64,000 nucleotides of DNA from Diphasiastrum complanatum. Its lineage: Eukaryota > Streptophyta > Lycopodiopsida > Lycopodiales > Lycopodiaceae. Shown in pieces: positions 10,315-22,892 of this stretch. Position numbers and translations under genes: made by a program. A model generated the notes under the pieces. That model worked only from the letters and a program-made list of their open reading frames with translations, had not been told where the DNA came from and did not search any database. Numbering within the stretch: position 1 is the stretch's first letter; each line of letters begins with the position of its first letter. Location of the stretch: the NCBI GenBank assembly GCA_029204225.1, contig CM055100.1, forward strand, positions 13,027,543 to 13,091,542, given 5' to 3'.

Positions 10315-11455
10315 GAGTGGCTTTGGATTGGTTTTTCAATCAGACGACAACATAATGATTAGACTGGGAAGTGGTAAAAGCAGCTTTATCACCAGATTCA
10401 AGCCACGAAAGTTCCTTGAAGACCCATGTCTCTTGCGCAACAAAATCAAGATGGGAAAAAGAGAAAAGGTTAGAGATTACATCGAACGGATCAAACACCT
10501 ACGATCCGAGTGTAATGCAGAGTTGACCCCTCGATCATGTAGTCATTATGTGGTTCCTAGCAAGACTACCAAGAAGCATCCAACGAGAGCTTAAAAGACG
10601 GGAACAATATGCCACACTACATGAAGCCTATGGAAGATGCATTGAGGGAAGAGAATGAGGGATCAGATGATGATTCCACACCAGGAACTACAACACTTCA
10701 CGCTTCAACTCCTTCAATTGCATCAACCTCAGTCTCTACGAGCTTGTCTAATGAATCACTAATGGAACATATCACCAAGTTACACAAGCAGCAGATGGAA
10801 CAACTCACAGCCCAGTTTGACCAAAATTGAAGGCTCTTCAGAATATTGCAGCACCTCAAGCAGAGCCATATCATCAACAATATCCTTGTCAGGACAATTT
10901 TTGGTGTCCCATTTGTTCCCAGGATCACACGTCAAATGAGTGTCCGATACTGAAGCAAAACTTGAAGGTGATGCACAGATATTGTCACTTGTGCAATGCA
11001 TCCTAGAACGACATTGCTTATTGCCCCTGCAATCCACGGATGATACAACAGAAGAGAGTTTAATTCTAGACCTATTATGCTTACCATCAAGGAGCACCTA
11101 ATGCAACACCAAGGCTTGGACCATGTCCTCAATAGCAATGAATGGCATTATTAGTACCACCAGGGCCGAACCACCAGAGCTAAACAATCTTCAAGCAGCC
11201 CAAATGAATTTCATGATGGCAGAAGCTGAAACATTTTTCCAACAAGAAATGCACCTGATGAACCTTTCATCGATCTTACTATTAACGAATATTATGCAAC
11301 GTATGCTGCACAATCACAACACCAAGGGGGCATATTTTATGGATGTTATGGATGCGAAGAAAGACATAGGATTGCTGAATGTCCAAACAGAGTGATTGCC
11401 ATAGCCACGGTGGATGCCGCTCTAGATTCAGATTCAAAACCTAGTGAATCACCAC
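10315..11455 (+). pseudogene. Ty3/gypsy gag relic
   Basis: The gag core is recognisable as FITRFKPRKFLEDP and KMGKREKVRDYIERIKHLRS, nearly matching 19930-20060. Zinc-knuckle pieces follow near 10910-11030 (CPICSQDH...NEC and CHLC). Two adjacent stops interrupt near 10355, and several frameshifts and a stop within a knuckle follow. Nonfunctional. Confidence 0.8.
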
Positions 11456-11953
11456 CATGAGGATTCACCTTGGACACGCCTATCTCATATTGGGTGAACA
11501 TGATGAACGTAGCATGGCTATTCTAAAACCTGTTGAAGATGATTTAGTTCCTTGGCAACATGCATTGTCTTACGACAAAGAAGTTGAGGGGATGGGTAGA
11601 TCTTACACCAATGGATCCTACCCACTATGGAGTTCAACAAATACCTACTCAACCACCTTAGAAATCTCCATGTGCTACAGTCTCCAAGACGCCACCATTG
11701 AAAGCACCTATACCAAAGAAAAATAAAAAATAAACAAAGATACAATTAGTTGATTAAGTGGAGCAATTTACCAGGAGAGGCCATAGCCATGATGGATGCC
11801 CACATTCAAGATCATGTAACGAATGTCAAAGAGCCTCAATAGAAGGCGACGAGCAAAGAAGCAACATCAACCAACAATAGACAAGGGAAGAAGAAAGTTG
11901 TTGAGTCTCTAACTCAAGGGACATTAGAACAAGCTTCAACATCAGCTTTAGGA
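11456..11953 (+). pseudogene. Decayed gag-pol linker of the gypsy relic
   Basis: Short blocks (LDTPIS, MNVAWL, MDPTHYGV) align with the region 22200-22400 of the second gypsy element (LDTPIMF, LNVAWIS, MDPTRFGV). This shows the same family and a large deletion downstream. Frames are broken by several stops. Confidence 0.6.
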
Positions 11954-12832
11954 ATGTCAGAAGTAATGCACAATCCACCACTCACGAATAGAACTAAGAT
12001 TAAACTTTTGAAGGAAAAAACGAACAAGACACTAGTCCATGATGTGCTAGTCAGAATCATGGCTACAAATTATCTTCCAAAGTGGGTTGAAGCCAAAGCA
12101 GTGTGTGTACCTGATGCTAGGTCCATCGCTAAACTCCTTTATGAGAATATCATTGTGCACTTCGGATGCCCAGTTGAACTATAAGTTAGTGATTGAGGAA
12201 CTCACTTTGTCAACGAGACCATCAAGGTCTTATTAAAAGAGTTCTTCATGATCCATCATTTCAGCACATCTTATGATCCGAGAGGTATTGGCCAAGCTGA
12301 ATCTTCTAATAAGATTCTATGTGGAATTTTAACAAAGACCGTGGAAGCAAACAGATCAGATTGGGAGCACAAGCTACACGCTTCTCTGTGGGCTTTCAGA
12401 ACTGCATACAAAGGCAACACCGAACAAACACCATTCCAATTGGTGTATGGCCAAGATGCAGTCATGCCGATGGAATTCCTTGTCCCATCTCTTTGTATTG
12501 CCATAGTGCAACGATTGGATGATACAATATCGCTCCACCTTCATCACAAAGCACTACACAAGTTGTGTGAAACACACTTGTTAGTAGTCCATGCTCTTGC
12601 TGCAGAAAAAGCACATCGCATGGCTTGGCATGATCGTCGTCTTCACAAGAAAGATCTCCAAAAAGGAGATTTGGTTTTCATGTACAAGACAAAGGCGATC
12701 AATGGAAAGCTAAAGTTCACTAGTGAAGGCCCTTATCACATCACCGACATCCTATTGCAAGGGGCAGTGACTTTAGAGACAATGGGGTTATTGATTGAAT
12801 TCAAAAGGATGGGGCTCTACTTTGCTTTGTAG
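11954..12832 (+). pseudogene. Ty3/gypsy integrase core and C-terminus
   Basis: Integrase core blocks are readable: ATNYLPKWVEAKAV (the first catalytic Asp appears as Asn), VSD then a stop then GTHF (second Asp present), and GQAESSNKIL (catalytic Glu present). These are followed by SDWEHKLHASLWAFRTAYK, TPFQLVYGQDAV and a C-terminal segment with GDLVFMYK and NGKLKFTSEGPY. The frame is cut by a TAA near 12181 and a TGA near 12194. It matches the integrase end at 24142-24684 closely. Confidence 0.85.
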
Positions 12833-15800
12833 AGACTCGAGTAATACAAATTTTCCTTCATTCTTGGTCCATCCTATTAACCATGATGATTTTCATGACA
12901 AATATGATCTCTTCAGAAGCTTTTTACAACCCTCATAGTATTTGAAGATATGTAATCATTTTCGATTGAATGCGACTACTTCAATGACAACATTACTCAT
13001 GCAACTAAGACATTGAGAATATGAAGGCCAAGCTATATCATGTTTGATGTGAAAAACTTATGGAAATCCTGAGCCATTTGGTGTTAAAACTGAACAAGGT
13101 TGAGACTTGTGAAATGAAATGCTTCAAATAGGTCCATTCGAAACTTATCAAGATCCATGGGAACATACATCAACTACTAGAGTACATGCATTGGAGATTG
13201 GTAGGGCACAAAATTACAATGGGAGAAACTAATGAAGTAGAAATCAATAGACTACAAGTATATTGGAGGTAGAGCATGGATAGACATCAATTAGTGGAGT
13301 ACATGCAAGGGAGAGTGGTAAGGCACAAGATTACAATAGGAGAAACTAATGTAGTAAAAATCAATTGTAATCAATTAATCTATTAGTCAAGAGATCGTAA
13401 GATCACCATGTATACATTTTCCATTCTAGATGAGAATTTCCACGTCGTTGGATGTTCTAGTGTAGGTAGGTGTTAGCCCCTTTATTTGAGAAAGATTCAA
13501 TGCCACCAAAAAAAGGGTCCAAAGGTAATCAATACTTCCATGTTTAGCAATCATGTCATACAAGAGTAGTGGATTTGGTCTGTTAGCTACACGCTAAAGC
13601 AATAAGTTAATCTTTTTGGATCTAAATAAGTTAAACCTCACTAGAATTATAAACTTTTTATATAATGTTGCAAGTGTAGCATGCAATGGGGTAATTTAGA
13701 TGCGAGAGTTCAATTAAAGGTCCATGAGTGCAATTTATAATAGGAACACATCATCTTTGCTATTTTCCATGTAGAGCTAAATGCCATCTCTTTAGAGAGC
13801 TTTGTCACTCCATATGAGAATGTGAGAATGAGGTTGATCGTTGTCTTATTCTAAGTTTTGTGGGCTAAACCAAGCTCTAACATGTAGCTTAGGCTTGCAT
13901 ATAGCTCAATTCCTAGTTTTCACTTGAATTTTATTTATTTGAGACTTCTTTCAATTCAAAAATTTTATACATAAAAAATTGAGCTTTTACATCTCAATAT
14001 AAATCTTTAGTCAAATTTAGTTGCAAGTATGAGTATGAAGATGCGAATTTAGGAATTTAACCCCATGGGGAAGTTCTTTGAACTTGATAGCTTCTCAATA
14101 GTAGTCCAATGTGCACATGGAAAATTCAACTATCAACCTAGCAAGAATACTATCAATTAGGGCTGCAAGTCTCATTATCAAAGATAATAGGTGGGTAGTT
14201 TTGAACAATCAACCAAGTCTACAATTGTCATCATCAATCATAATAGGCAGTGAACATAGCTGTGATTAGCACTGTCATCACAATTGAGCAAGACTATGAG
14301 TGTTATCAGAGACTATTAAGTAGGTACTTCTCTCACAAAGCCATGATTTTGAAAAGTAGGTAGTTGTAACTTGACTATTTGTAGGCCTATTGGATTTCTA
14401 GTTGCTCATTTAAAGTAAATAACATTTGTAGCACATGTATAAATGTCAAGGGAGGCATAAACACTTGTCTACTATTGGCCTAATGTGTAGGAGAAACATA
14501 GATTGTTGAAACTAGTCAAGATTGTCTCATTACCATTGATCTTGATCAAGGAGGGAGATTAATTTGCATTTTGAGTTTGTGGCCAAGATTCTTTTGGGAC
14601 AATTGATATTAGGATAACCTCACTACCATGAATAGGAGGTTTTTGTACATACTTTGCATTCAGTGATCAAGAGCTATTTACCTCATTGGTGGCACCTTTG
14701 AGATTTCTATCTTTTCTCTCTGTGTCTCTCCTCTTGTGAGATTAAGCTAGATTGTGGAAATATTGTCGTTCTATGCACTTTAAGGATTCATGAAGCAACT
14801 AGGCCTACTTCAAGAGGGTTTTGGATACGATCCCATTGTTATGCTCAAGATCCATTTTAAAATTTTTATATTTGTGTTGGTAATTTCATCTTTCATGCAA
14901 TATTGCAAGTGCTCTTGCCTAACAATGTGTGTAGTTGTTTGTGCTATCACTTAGGCCATCAATAAATTAAAGTTAATGAATATTTTTCATTTTCTTTTAC
15001 AATCAAATTCAAAAGGCCTAGCAAAGAACACTATGATTTTCATCATCAAAATTACTAAGTAGGGTCGTGGATACCATTAATCAAATAGTTGGAAGGTCTT
15101 TGATTATCATGAAAAGTTTCTCATAGAACCACAAATAGGGTGGTCCTAATTAGCTTAATAGGGCCATAAATGCTACCTCAAATTTGGATACAATTGGTTA
15201 ACTACATCTTAACACATAGAAAGTGCATATTGACTACGATTTTATTGATCATGCAAATCCCCTTAGATGATTAAGAACATGTACACGACTCTTAGAAATT
15301 GTCTATCTGATGAGTATAACTACTCTACATGCTAGCCATTTGTAAAAATTTCAAGTAATTAGAGACTTTCATAATGATCAAACACATGATAGACAATTGG
15401 AAAAAGAGAACTTGTTCAAGATTTCACTCACCATCTCATTGCAAGCTCATAGGCCATCACTATTACTTTGACATTTTCCTCTCTCCCCTCTTATGCATGG
15501 TAAATAGGTGTCTAGAAGGAGTATTAGTAGCTAGCCACTGAGGATAGAAAAGTTGGCAAAATGGAGCAAGAGAGCCTATGAAGCTTTCACCATGAGTATG
15601 TCCTTCCCTTGGGATGGGATTGGAAGACTTTGATGTGCATGCAAGGCTCCTCAAATGATCTTTTGATGCCTGGTTTATAGTTGCTAGAGAACCGTATATC
15701 TCTCAAAGAGGACTCAGTGCCTTTATGACTCTATTTTCTTTTAGCAGTTTTACCTCTAGTTGTCCCATTTAGAATTCTCTCTCTCTTTTTTTTTTTTTTT

Positions 15801-16803
15801 TTATTGGGCAGAATTCACCTAGTCCACACACCTTGTATCATTGGTTTGCCAACACAATGACTATCCGTTTGGTTTTTCATACATGGATGAATTGAATTTT
15901 TTCTTTAATTCTCAAGGAATTTGAGATAGACTATGTAATGTTTTTTGCTTTTAGAAAGAAAGAAAGAGGTTGGAACATCCATCACATTGTTATCTCATGT
16001 AGTTCTGCAAAATGCTAACTTGCTCAATAGATGTTGTAGATGGCATGCATTCTTTTCAAGAGATACTTTTGCAAAAATATCATAAAATAGAACCATTTTT
16101 GGGGCCAAATTTGATTTGTTCATAACTTCTTGTGTAATCAAGGAGCAACAATAGAGGTTGTAACCTATTTTTTTTGAAATTAAAGAGATGCAAAATCCAC
16201 AACTACAATAGGCTTCTTATAAGATCCATGCTTTATTTCTAGCACCATGGTACCTTCAACTATTATATAAAATGCATTTTACGAATGGGTTTCTTTTGAT
16301 GCATGATTCGTATAAATACCTATGTTTGCATATCACGAGCAAGTTCAATCAATCTACCTGCCCTTGGTATGTCAATATACATTTTCCATTCACTCAAAAG
16401 TTGGACTTTAATCGCAAGTGATATCTTCATTGACTTTATCAATTTTGTATCAATTATTGGTATTCTAAAAATAACTCCTTCTTTTTTGCCTTGGTCTTTT
16501 TGAATAGGCTTCGACAAAAAGAGGTCCTACAATAATAACCTTAAGCATTCCGTTATGTTCATATAAAATTGGGTTACCTTAGTGGGCAACCAAAAAATTC
16601 ACAATGCAAGAAAATGCAATATTCATGAGGGCTATATCTAAAGCTAGTTCACATTTCAACTAACAACAATACACTATCTAGGTTCATTGGGACCCCTTTC
16701 ACAAATGGCTATATGGGCCAATTTTTTGCTAGTTACATTTTATATCAAATAACTTTATGCATAGTTTAATATGAGAGCCACTTTAAAAGCCACTTTTAAC
16801 TCA
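12833..16803. other. Long stretch without a recognisable gene
   Basis: About 4 kb of AT-rich sequence with only short open frames and no conserved motif. It contains a pair of direct repeats (13166-13248 / 13284-13365) and a T-tract at 15788-15802. The left end is probably the 3' noncoding part of the gypsy relic, but no LTR is visible. Confidence 0.55.
13166..13365. repeat. Direct repeat, about 82 bp, 118-bp spacing
   Basis: 13166-13248 and 13284-13365 share most bases, including 'ggagtacatgca', 'ggcacaa.attacaat.gg' and 'gagaaactaatg'. Diverged local duplication of unknown role. Confidence 0.75.
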
Positions 16804-17690
16804 AAAAATCAACAAATATTAGCAGTTAAGAAGAGGACTATGTGATCATTATCATTACCTGTGATTATTAGGTTGGCTACGTACAACACAATCAATGTGA
16901 TGCTACAATCACGAGCAAAGAAATAAACGCTAAAATATGAAGAAGTGTGTATCAAACCTCTAGATAGGAGATGCTCATCAAAGTGGTTGTACCAAGCACA
17001 TAGTGCTTGCGTCAATCCATACAAGGCTTTCTTCAATTTGCATACCTTATCTTCCATGCCCTATATCACAAAACCACTAGGTTGCTCCATGTACACTTCT
17101 TCTTCAAGCTTACCATTTCAAAAAGTGGACTTTACGTCAATTTGATTTAGATTCCCTTCAAACAATGTCCCTAAGGCAATCACCATGTGAAGTGTGTTCC
17201 ATTTGGCCACATGAGTAAAGGTCTCTTTGCAGTCAATGCTCTGACTCTGTGCATAACCCTTTACTACAAGCCTTGCCTTATGCTTTGCAATGGTTCCATG
17301 GATATGGTACTTTGTCCTGTATACCCATTTGTTGTCAATGGGTCTTTTGCCCTTTGGAAGGTCCATTATTTCCCAAGTGTCATGGTGTTTGATAGAATCA
17401 ATCTCCTCTTGCATTGCTTTTTGCCATATCTCTTGATCCTTGGCCTCCTCAAAACAAGAGGGTTCAGTAGATGAAATGATGTTGCTTATGAGTGCGAGAT
17501 CTACCTGAAACCTATCAGGTTCTATCTTCTCTCTCATAGAACGCCATAGCTCTCTATCCTGGCTAGATTTGACAATTTTCCTTTCCTTGTCACTTCGTAT
17601 ACTGCTTAGATAATTTCCATTGAGATGATCCAATGTGCGGTGAGTAGGAATTCCAAGGTGCATCATTTTTCTTTCTTTCATCATGTTGGA
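16804..17690 (-). pseudogene. Copia reverse transcriptase fragment
   Basis: On the minus strand the RT N-terminal half is readable (EIWQKAMQEEIDSIKHHDTW, NKWVYRTKYHIHG, KARLVVKGYAQ). It is followed by LKKALYGLTQALCAWY and YVANLIITGND. The catalytic YVDD has become YVAN, so both aspartates are lost. Gag, protease, integrase and RNase H are absent. The fragment ends at 17690, 42 bp before the gypsy LTR. Confidence 0.85.
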
Positions 17691-17732
17691 GGGTTTGCAG
17701 ATCCCAAGCCAAACCTAACCCTAGTTAATAAG

Positions 17733-18433
17733 TGAAAGGGATTTGGCACCCTGCGTGTGTAAGTCCAACCCGATGATCACATAGCTATTTGATTGATTAG
17801 TTAAAAGTCAATAAAAGGACTTTAGGCCTTTTTACAGGACTTTTAATGTTGCAGGGCCTAAATGTCAACTTAGTGAATAAAGTTGGGTTTCTCTCCAATT
17901 TTGATGGTTCCCACACTTTTTTAAATTTGAATAAAAAGAGAGGCAAGACTGGATCAATAGGATTGAGAGGCTAGGTCCTCCTCTTTACTATAAGAGAGGA
18001 CCAACTCGAGTTGCTCCTCATGTTCATTTCCTCATTTCAATAAAGTAAATTGGTTCTCTTCAGAAATGGATTGATGAGTGTCCTTGCTCTTCTTCTTTTC
18101 TTCTCCATCTCTCATGCTTTATTTGGATTTTGCTAATTATTGGATCTGAATGTTATTGGGATTGAGTGTTATTATACTTTTTATGAGAGAGAAAGAGAGA
18201 GAGAGAAAGAGTAAGCTATCTTTGTTGTGGATTGTAGTGGTAATGGATCTTAGTGTTAATGAGTACGGTTAATGGATGTAGAGTTAGATTTAGGTCTTCC
18301 ATTCATGCTGAAATTTGAACTAAACTATCGCTCTCATGGGAACAAACCTACGCGTGACAATTAACTCCATCTCTATGATGCTAGATTGACTAGTTCTTGG
18401 ATTCAGGTTAGGCAAGGAAAGAAACCCACTACA
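17733..18433 (+). repeat. Gypsy 5' LTR
   Basis: About 701 bp starting TGAAAGGGATTTGGCACC and ending ...GAAACCCACTACA (TG...CA). The start is fixed by comparison with the solo LTR at 44523-45140. The end is fixed by the primer-binding site that follows and by the reverse copy at 26308. It contains a purine-rich GA tract near 18185-18212. Confidence 0.85.
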
Positions 18434-18439
18434 ATTTTT

Positions 18440-18456
18440 GCGTCGTCGCCGGGGAG
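18440..18456 (+). other. Primer-binding site, tRNA-Asp type (degenerate)
   Basis: GCGTCGTCGCCGGGGAG lies 6 bp after the LTR end. It matches most of TGGCGCCGTTGCCGGGGA, the complement of the tRNA-Asp 3' end used by Athila-type elements, with a few mismatches consistent with decay. Confidence 0.75.
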
Positions 18457-18460
18457 CTAC

Positions 18461-19656
18461 GCCAATTTTTGAGTTTGCAGCATGATTGTTGGATGGTTAG
18501 CTTGCATTAGGCATCTTGTCATGGCATGAATAGTGTTAAATCTGCATTTTAGGGTTAGTTTGGGATTGATTTTGCTTGATTTTAGTGGATTTGCTTGTTT
18601 GAAATCTAATCTGATTGTTAAAACAGAGAAAGCTATTCAGATCACCAATCTTAAGATCCATTTGGATCTGAGATATCAGAGAAAATAACAAACATCGGTC
18701 AAATTTGTCAGATTTGGTCAAAAAGAGACAAAAAGCGTCATTAGAGCTTAGAACTTTTTATCCTCTTTTTGGAAACCTTCGCTGAGTTGTAAATACCTTC
18801 GGTTTTGTTCACAAAACTTTCAATTTGAAGGGCGAAGATTAATTCCCAGCATATTTTCAGAAACATCAAAAAAATCGTCAAAAAATACCAAAAAATCATC
18901 AAAATCCTAAAAATACAGAAAAAGAACCTTCGCTCGATTTATTGTGCACAGGTGTGATTCAGATCTATCTACTGCTAGGTCGGCAAAGAATAATACCAAA
19001 AATAAAAAGGGTTTCAGAGGATCAGTTGTCATATTGCCATATTTTTGCCAAAAAAGTCACTTTTTTGCAAAATTATCAGTATTACTCTTGATCCTTTGCC
19101 AGGACCTTCGCTGAGTTTTCGCAACATTCTATTTATAATAAAATACCATTTTTGAGTTTGGCGAAGACTCTTCTTGATCCGATCATAGAAAATCTTGAAT
19201 TTTACCCTCGCCAACCATTGAAACTATATTTTCTTGTGTCATAAACCTTCGCCCGTCTTTCCATTATTGTATCTGTGTCAGATCTTTCACCTGAAAGGTC
19301 GACGAAGGCTATTTTCCAAGAAATCATAAAAAAAAAAATGTTGAGAGAGTTTTTTGCCCAAACCCTTCGTTGAGCCAATCTTCACCTAGTGAACTTTCGC
19401 CAGACCTATTTTAAGTTTCTGATTTTCCAAATCAAGTCTGTGTCAAAACTTGGATCAAATCTGATATATTTTGAATTGGATTATAAGAGATTTATCATTT
19501 TTGAGAAGTATCGATTGATTGAATCTCGAAATTTTTTTCATGATATAGAATCAGATTCTTGAAAAATGGAATAGATCTAGCAGATCTGATCTGAGATAGT
19601 TGTGATTAAAAAATCTAGATCCAATCTCATTGTTTCCTTAATCTAAATTTGTAAAG
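18461..19656 (+). repeat. Gypsy leader with repeated ACCTTCGC...GGCGAAG arms
   Basis: This untranslated leader carries ACCTTCGC-type motifs near 18775, 18926, 19103, 19245 and 19363. The first four are each followed about 50 bp later by a complementary motif such as GGGCGAAG, GGTCGGCAAAG, GGCGAAG or GTCGACGAAGG. The units (118-177 bp apart) are otherwise poorly conserved. The same paired motifs reappear downstream of integrase (24858-25030). Confidence 0.65.
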
Positions 19657-21095
19657 ATGGCTGCCCCTGGAGCTGCTCCTGGAGGTGCTCCACAGGAAGT
19701 CAATCCAATTATTTTTAGAAGAGCACCCCGTTTGGATCTACCCAAATATAATGGATTAAAAGATCCAGTTAGATTTCTTTAGATCTATGCTGAATCTTGT
19801 GAAGTCTATGGTGAGATTTATCCTCAAGATAAACTTAAGCTGTTTCCTATGGCCTTAACAGACGCAACACAAGATTGGTACTATAACCAAGACGAAACTG
19901 AGTGTACAGATTGGGAGGTTGTTAAGCGAGCCCTTATCACACGGTTCAAACCGCAAAAGTTTATGGAAGACCCTTTCCTACTTTTAAGTAAAATTAAAAT
20001 GGGAAAGCGGGAAATGGTTCGAGATTACATTGAACGGGTGAAACGTCTTAGATCTAAATGCGAACCTGAGATGATTAACGAAAATGCCATGATTATGTGG
20101 TTTTTGTCAGGTCTACCTAAACAGATTAGACATGAGTTGAAACGCCATAATGAGTATGCACTCTTGCAAAATGCCATGGACGATGCAATTCGGGAGGAGG
20201 ATGAAAATTCAGATGAGGAGCCAAATATCAGTATGTTGCCTTATACAGCAGGGCAAACTACTACGACATCCACCACTATTGCATCAACGAATGCCAATGC
20301 TACTGCAGAAATGATGCTCAATGAGTTCGAGAAACTTGGAAAGAACCAACAAAAACAGATGGAAAAGTTGCAGTTGCAATTTGATGAGAAGATCAAAGCA
20401 TTGGAAAATTTCCATGGGGAAGCAAACAAGGAACGTGAAAAGCTTGCAAAGACTTTTCCTACCCGGGAAAATGTCTGGTGTTCTATTTGTACAGGAAATC
20501 ACAGAGTGAACGAGTGTCCTCAATTGAAAAAACGAATGGAACTCGGTGTTTGCCATATGTGTAATTTACTTGATCATGAGACTGCTTTTTGCAACTTCAA
20601 CCCTCAGATAATTCAACAACTGTATGCCTAGATGGGATACCGAGAACCACAGTATGGAGGTAATCCAGCAGTAAGACTGCGACAATCTGCTCTTGGATAC
20701 TCGAAACATTTAGCTTCACCTGCCCCACCAAAGCATTTCGTTCCTCCTGCCAATTTGATGAAACCAGAATCTTACGGAAGTGCTGAGCAATGGAACTATG
20801 GTAATGATCAGGAAGGTGGATCTTCAGAACAGTATGCCATTTATGCTGCCACTCAACAACAGGCTTTTAAAAATTGGACCAGAGCACCACTTGGATGCTT
20901 TGCATGTAGAGAAAATCACAGAGTTGCAGAATGTCCAAATAAAGAGAAATTTGTACCATTCTATCGTGACTGTGGTTATGGACATTGATATAAAGACTGT
21001 TCAGCAAGAACGAAGCCACCACCAGCTACAACACCTGTAAATTTGATAACAATCAAGCAAAGTCCAGTAGCTCAGAATAAACCAAGTGACCCTTG
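19657..21095 (+). pseudogene. Ty3/gypsy gag with multiple zinc knuckles
   Basis: ATG at 19657 starts MAAPGAAPGGAP. The same frame runs to about 21095 with three in-frame stops: TAG 19780, TAG 20629 and TGA 20986. The capsid-like part holds LTDATQDWYYNQ and LITRFKPQKF. CCHC knuckles follow: CSICTGNHRVNEC (CX2CX3HX4C), CHMCNLLDHETAFC (CX2CX4HX4C), CFACRENHRVAEC, and a fourth damaged one, YRDCGYGH-stop-YKDC, where the first Cys and one residue are changed. Three to four knuckles is more than the one or two usual for this group. The protein packages element RNA; this copy is dead. Confidence 0.85.
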
Positions 21096-22892
21096 ATGGT
21101 GGTCACCAGAGCACAGAAGCAAAAAGAACCAGTAGTGGATCCAATACCTGTTGATTCTATACCATTGAATGATACACCAACAACATCGAGATTCTATCCA
21201 AATCTTAATGCAGAAAAACAAAGATATCAGAATATGAGACAATGGATTAAACATCTTCAAGAAGAAGAAGAGCTTGAAGTTGCTAAATCAATAGCTGAAT
21301 TCGGTCTTCACCATTGCAGCCTTCAAGAAATTTATGTACGGATATGAATGATCAGTCACATCATCTTGAAGAACCCTTCAAGATGACTGAACCAGAAGCA
21401 CTGCAAACAGAACTACTCATGAACATTTTGTCTAGTAAGATCAATATTTCATTGGGAGAGATCCTGAAGTTGGTGCCAAAAGCAAAAGAAGTCTTAGCGC
21501 AAAAGTTAGCTCAAGAAGAACCAGAAGTCCATCAAGAGCCGCTTTTTTGTGCTGGATTTGAATAATCTAATGAAGTACTCCATGTTGGAGCCGCTTGGGA
21601 AAGTGAACAAAAGAATATCACTCTGCCAATACAACATAGACAATTCCTAAAGAAGCAGCCGTGATAGATGGCGATTCAGGAGTTAACCTGATCTCTACAA
21701 AGCTATGTGCAAAATGGGGCCTTACAAAGAACCAACCTGCTAGTTTTGCTATTAAGCTAGCTGATCAAACGATAGTTCATCCACGAGGAATGGTGGAAGA
21801 TATACCTGTCAAGATTGCAGGAGTACCGTTTGTCATTACTTTCATAGTGATGGACGTACCAGAAGTGCCTAATGTTTACCGAGTTCTATTGGGACGTCCA
21901 TGGTTACGAGTTGTGCAAGTAATTCATAACTGGGGTACCAAAAAAATCACTTTTGAAAATTCTGAACGTGCAGTTAGAATTGATCCTACAACTTGGACTA
22001 TCAAACCAGTGGTTCAAAAAGAGGATGACAATTCGTCAACAACGGATCACACTTGTGACGGACCACAGAAAAATTTGGGAGTTCATTACGATTCTCAAAC
22101 AAATACGGTCAATTGGCATGAAGCTCTTGCAACGATTGATTGTACAACAGGATATATGTGTCAACAAGATAATCAATCAGATTTGAGCGAGATTTTTTTA
22201 TTAGATCGAACTTTGGATACACCAATCATGTTCTTACTAAATGTGCTGAATGTAGCCTGGATATCAACGGAACCTATACCAGATCCGATTGAGGACGAAC
22301 CCATTCATGTGAGTCATGCCTTGACTTATGATGGTAATGCAGAACTTACGGATGAGAAGATTCTAAATCATATGGATCCGACCAGATTTGGAGTGCGTAA
22401 TGTTCCTGATGAACCAACAATCAAACCGCCCAAAGCAGTTATATTGAAGGAAGACAAGATCACAAGATCGATGATGAAGAAACAAGCTAAGCAACATTAT
22501 AATACGGTCCTGAAATGGGAAAATCCCCCTCGGAAGATTGATTCAAAGGAAGTGCCACCTTTATTAGATAAAGGCAAAGGAAAAGTCAAGGATGATTCTT
22601 CAAGTCAGATTTCTAGTAAGACATCATCATCTAGGAAGTCTTCACCTTTGAAGAAAGATTTATCATCTTGAAAGTCATCACCTCCACGATCAATTCCTGC
22701 TAAGAAGGCTAAACGAAGATCCAAGACAAGTCCTTTCAAAAAAGAACAAGCAAACGTAGTCCAACATGATATGCCCGAGCATTTTAAATGTTATACACTG
22801 GACGATGTGGTTATCATGTTACCTAAAGCACATTGTGAACCTGAAGAACACATGCCAAAGAAGTTTACAATGGCCTAGCTAAGACACAGCCA
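21096..22892 (+). pseudogene. Gypsy protease and linker
   Basis: A retropepsin domain begins near 21661 with VIDGDSGVNLIS (catalytic D-S/T-G replaced by D-G-D-S-G). It continues with FVITFIVMDVPEVPNVYRVLLGRPWLR, the usual C-terminal retropepsin block. It is preceded by a charged linker (21093-21565) and followed by a long Lys/Ser/Pro-rich linker to RT, broken by a TGA near 22669. Only one protease is present, unlike the minus-strand element at 33312-34776. Confidence 0.8.

Larger units (their letters stand above)
10315..12832 (+). mobile_element. Ty3/gypsy relic lacking protease/RT core
   Basis: Gag, a linker and integrase pieces occur in the normal order on the plus strand and match the better-preserved element at 19657-24684. 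Most of the protease and all of RT-RNase H are missing between about 11460 and 11954. Neither LTR is evident. Confidence 0.8.
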
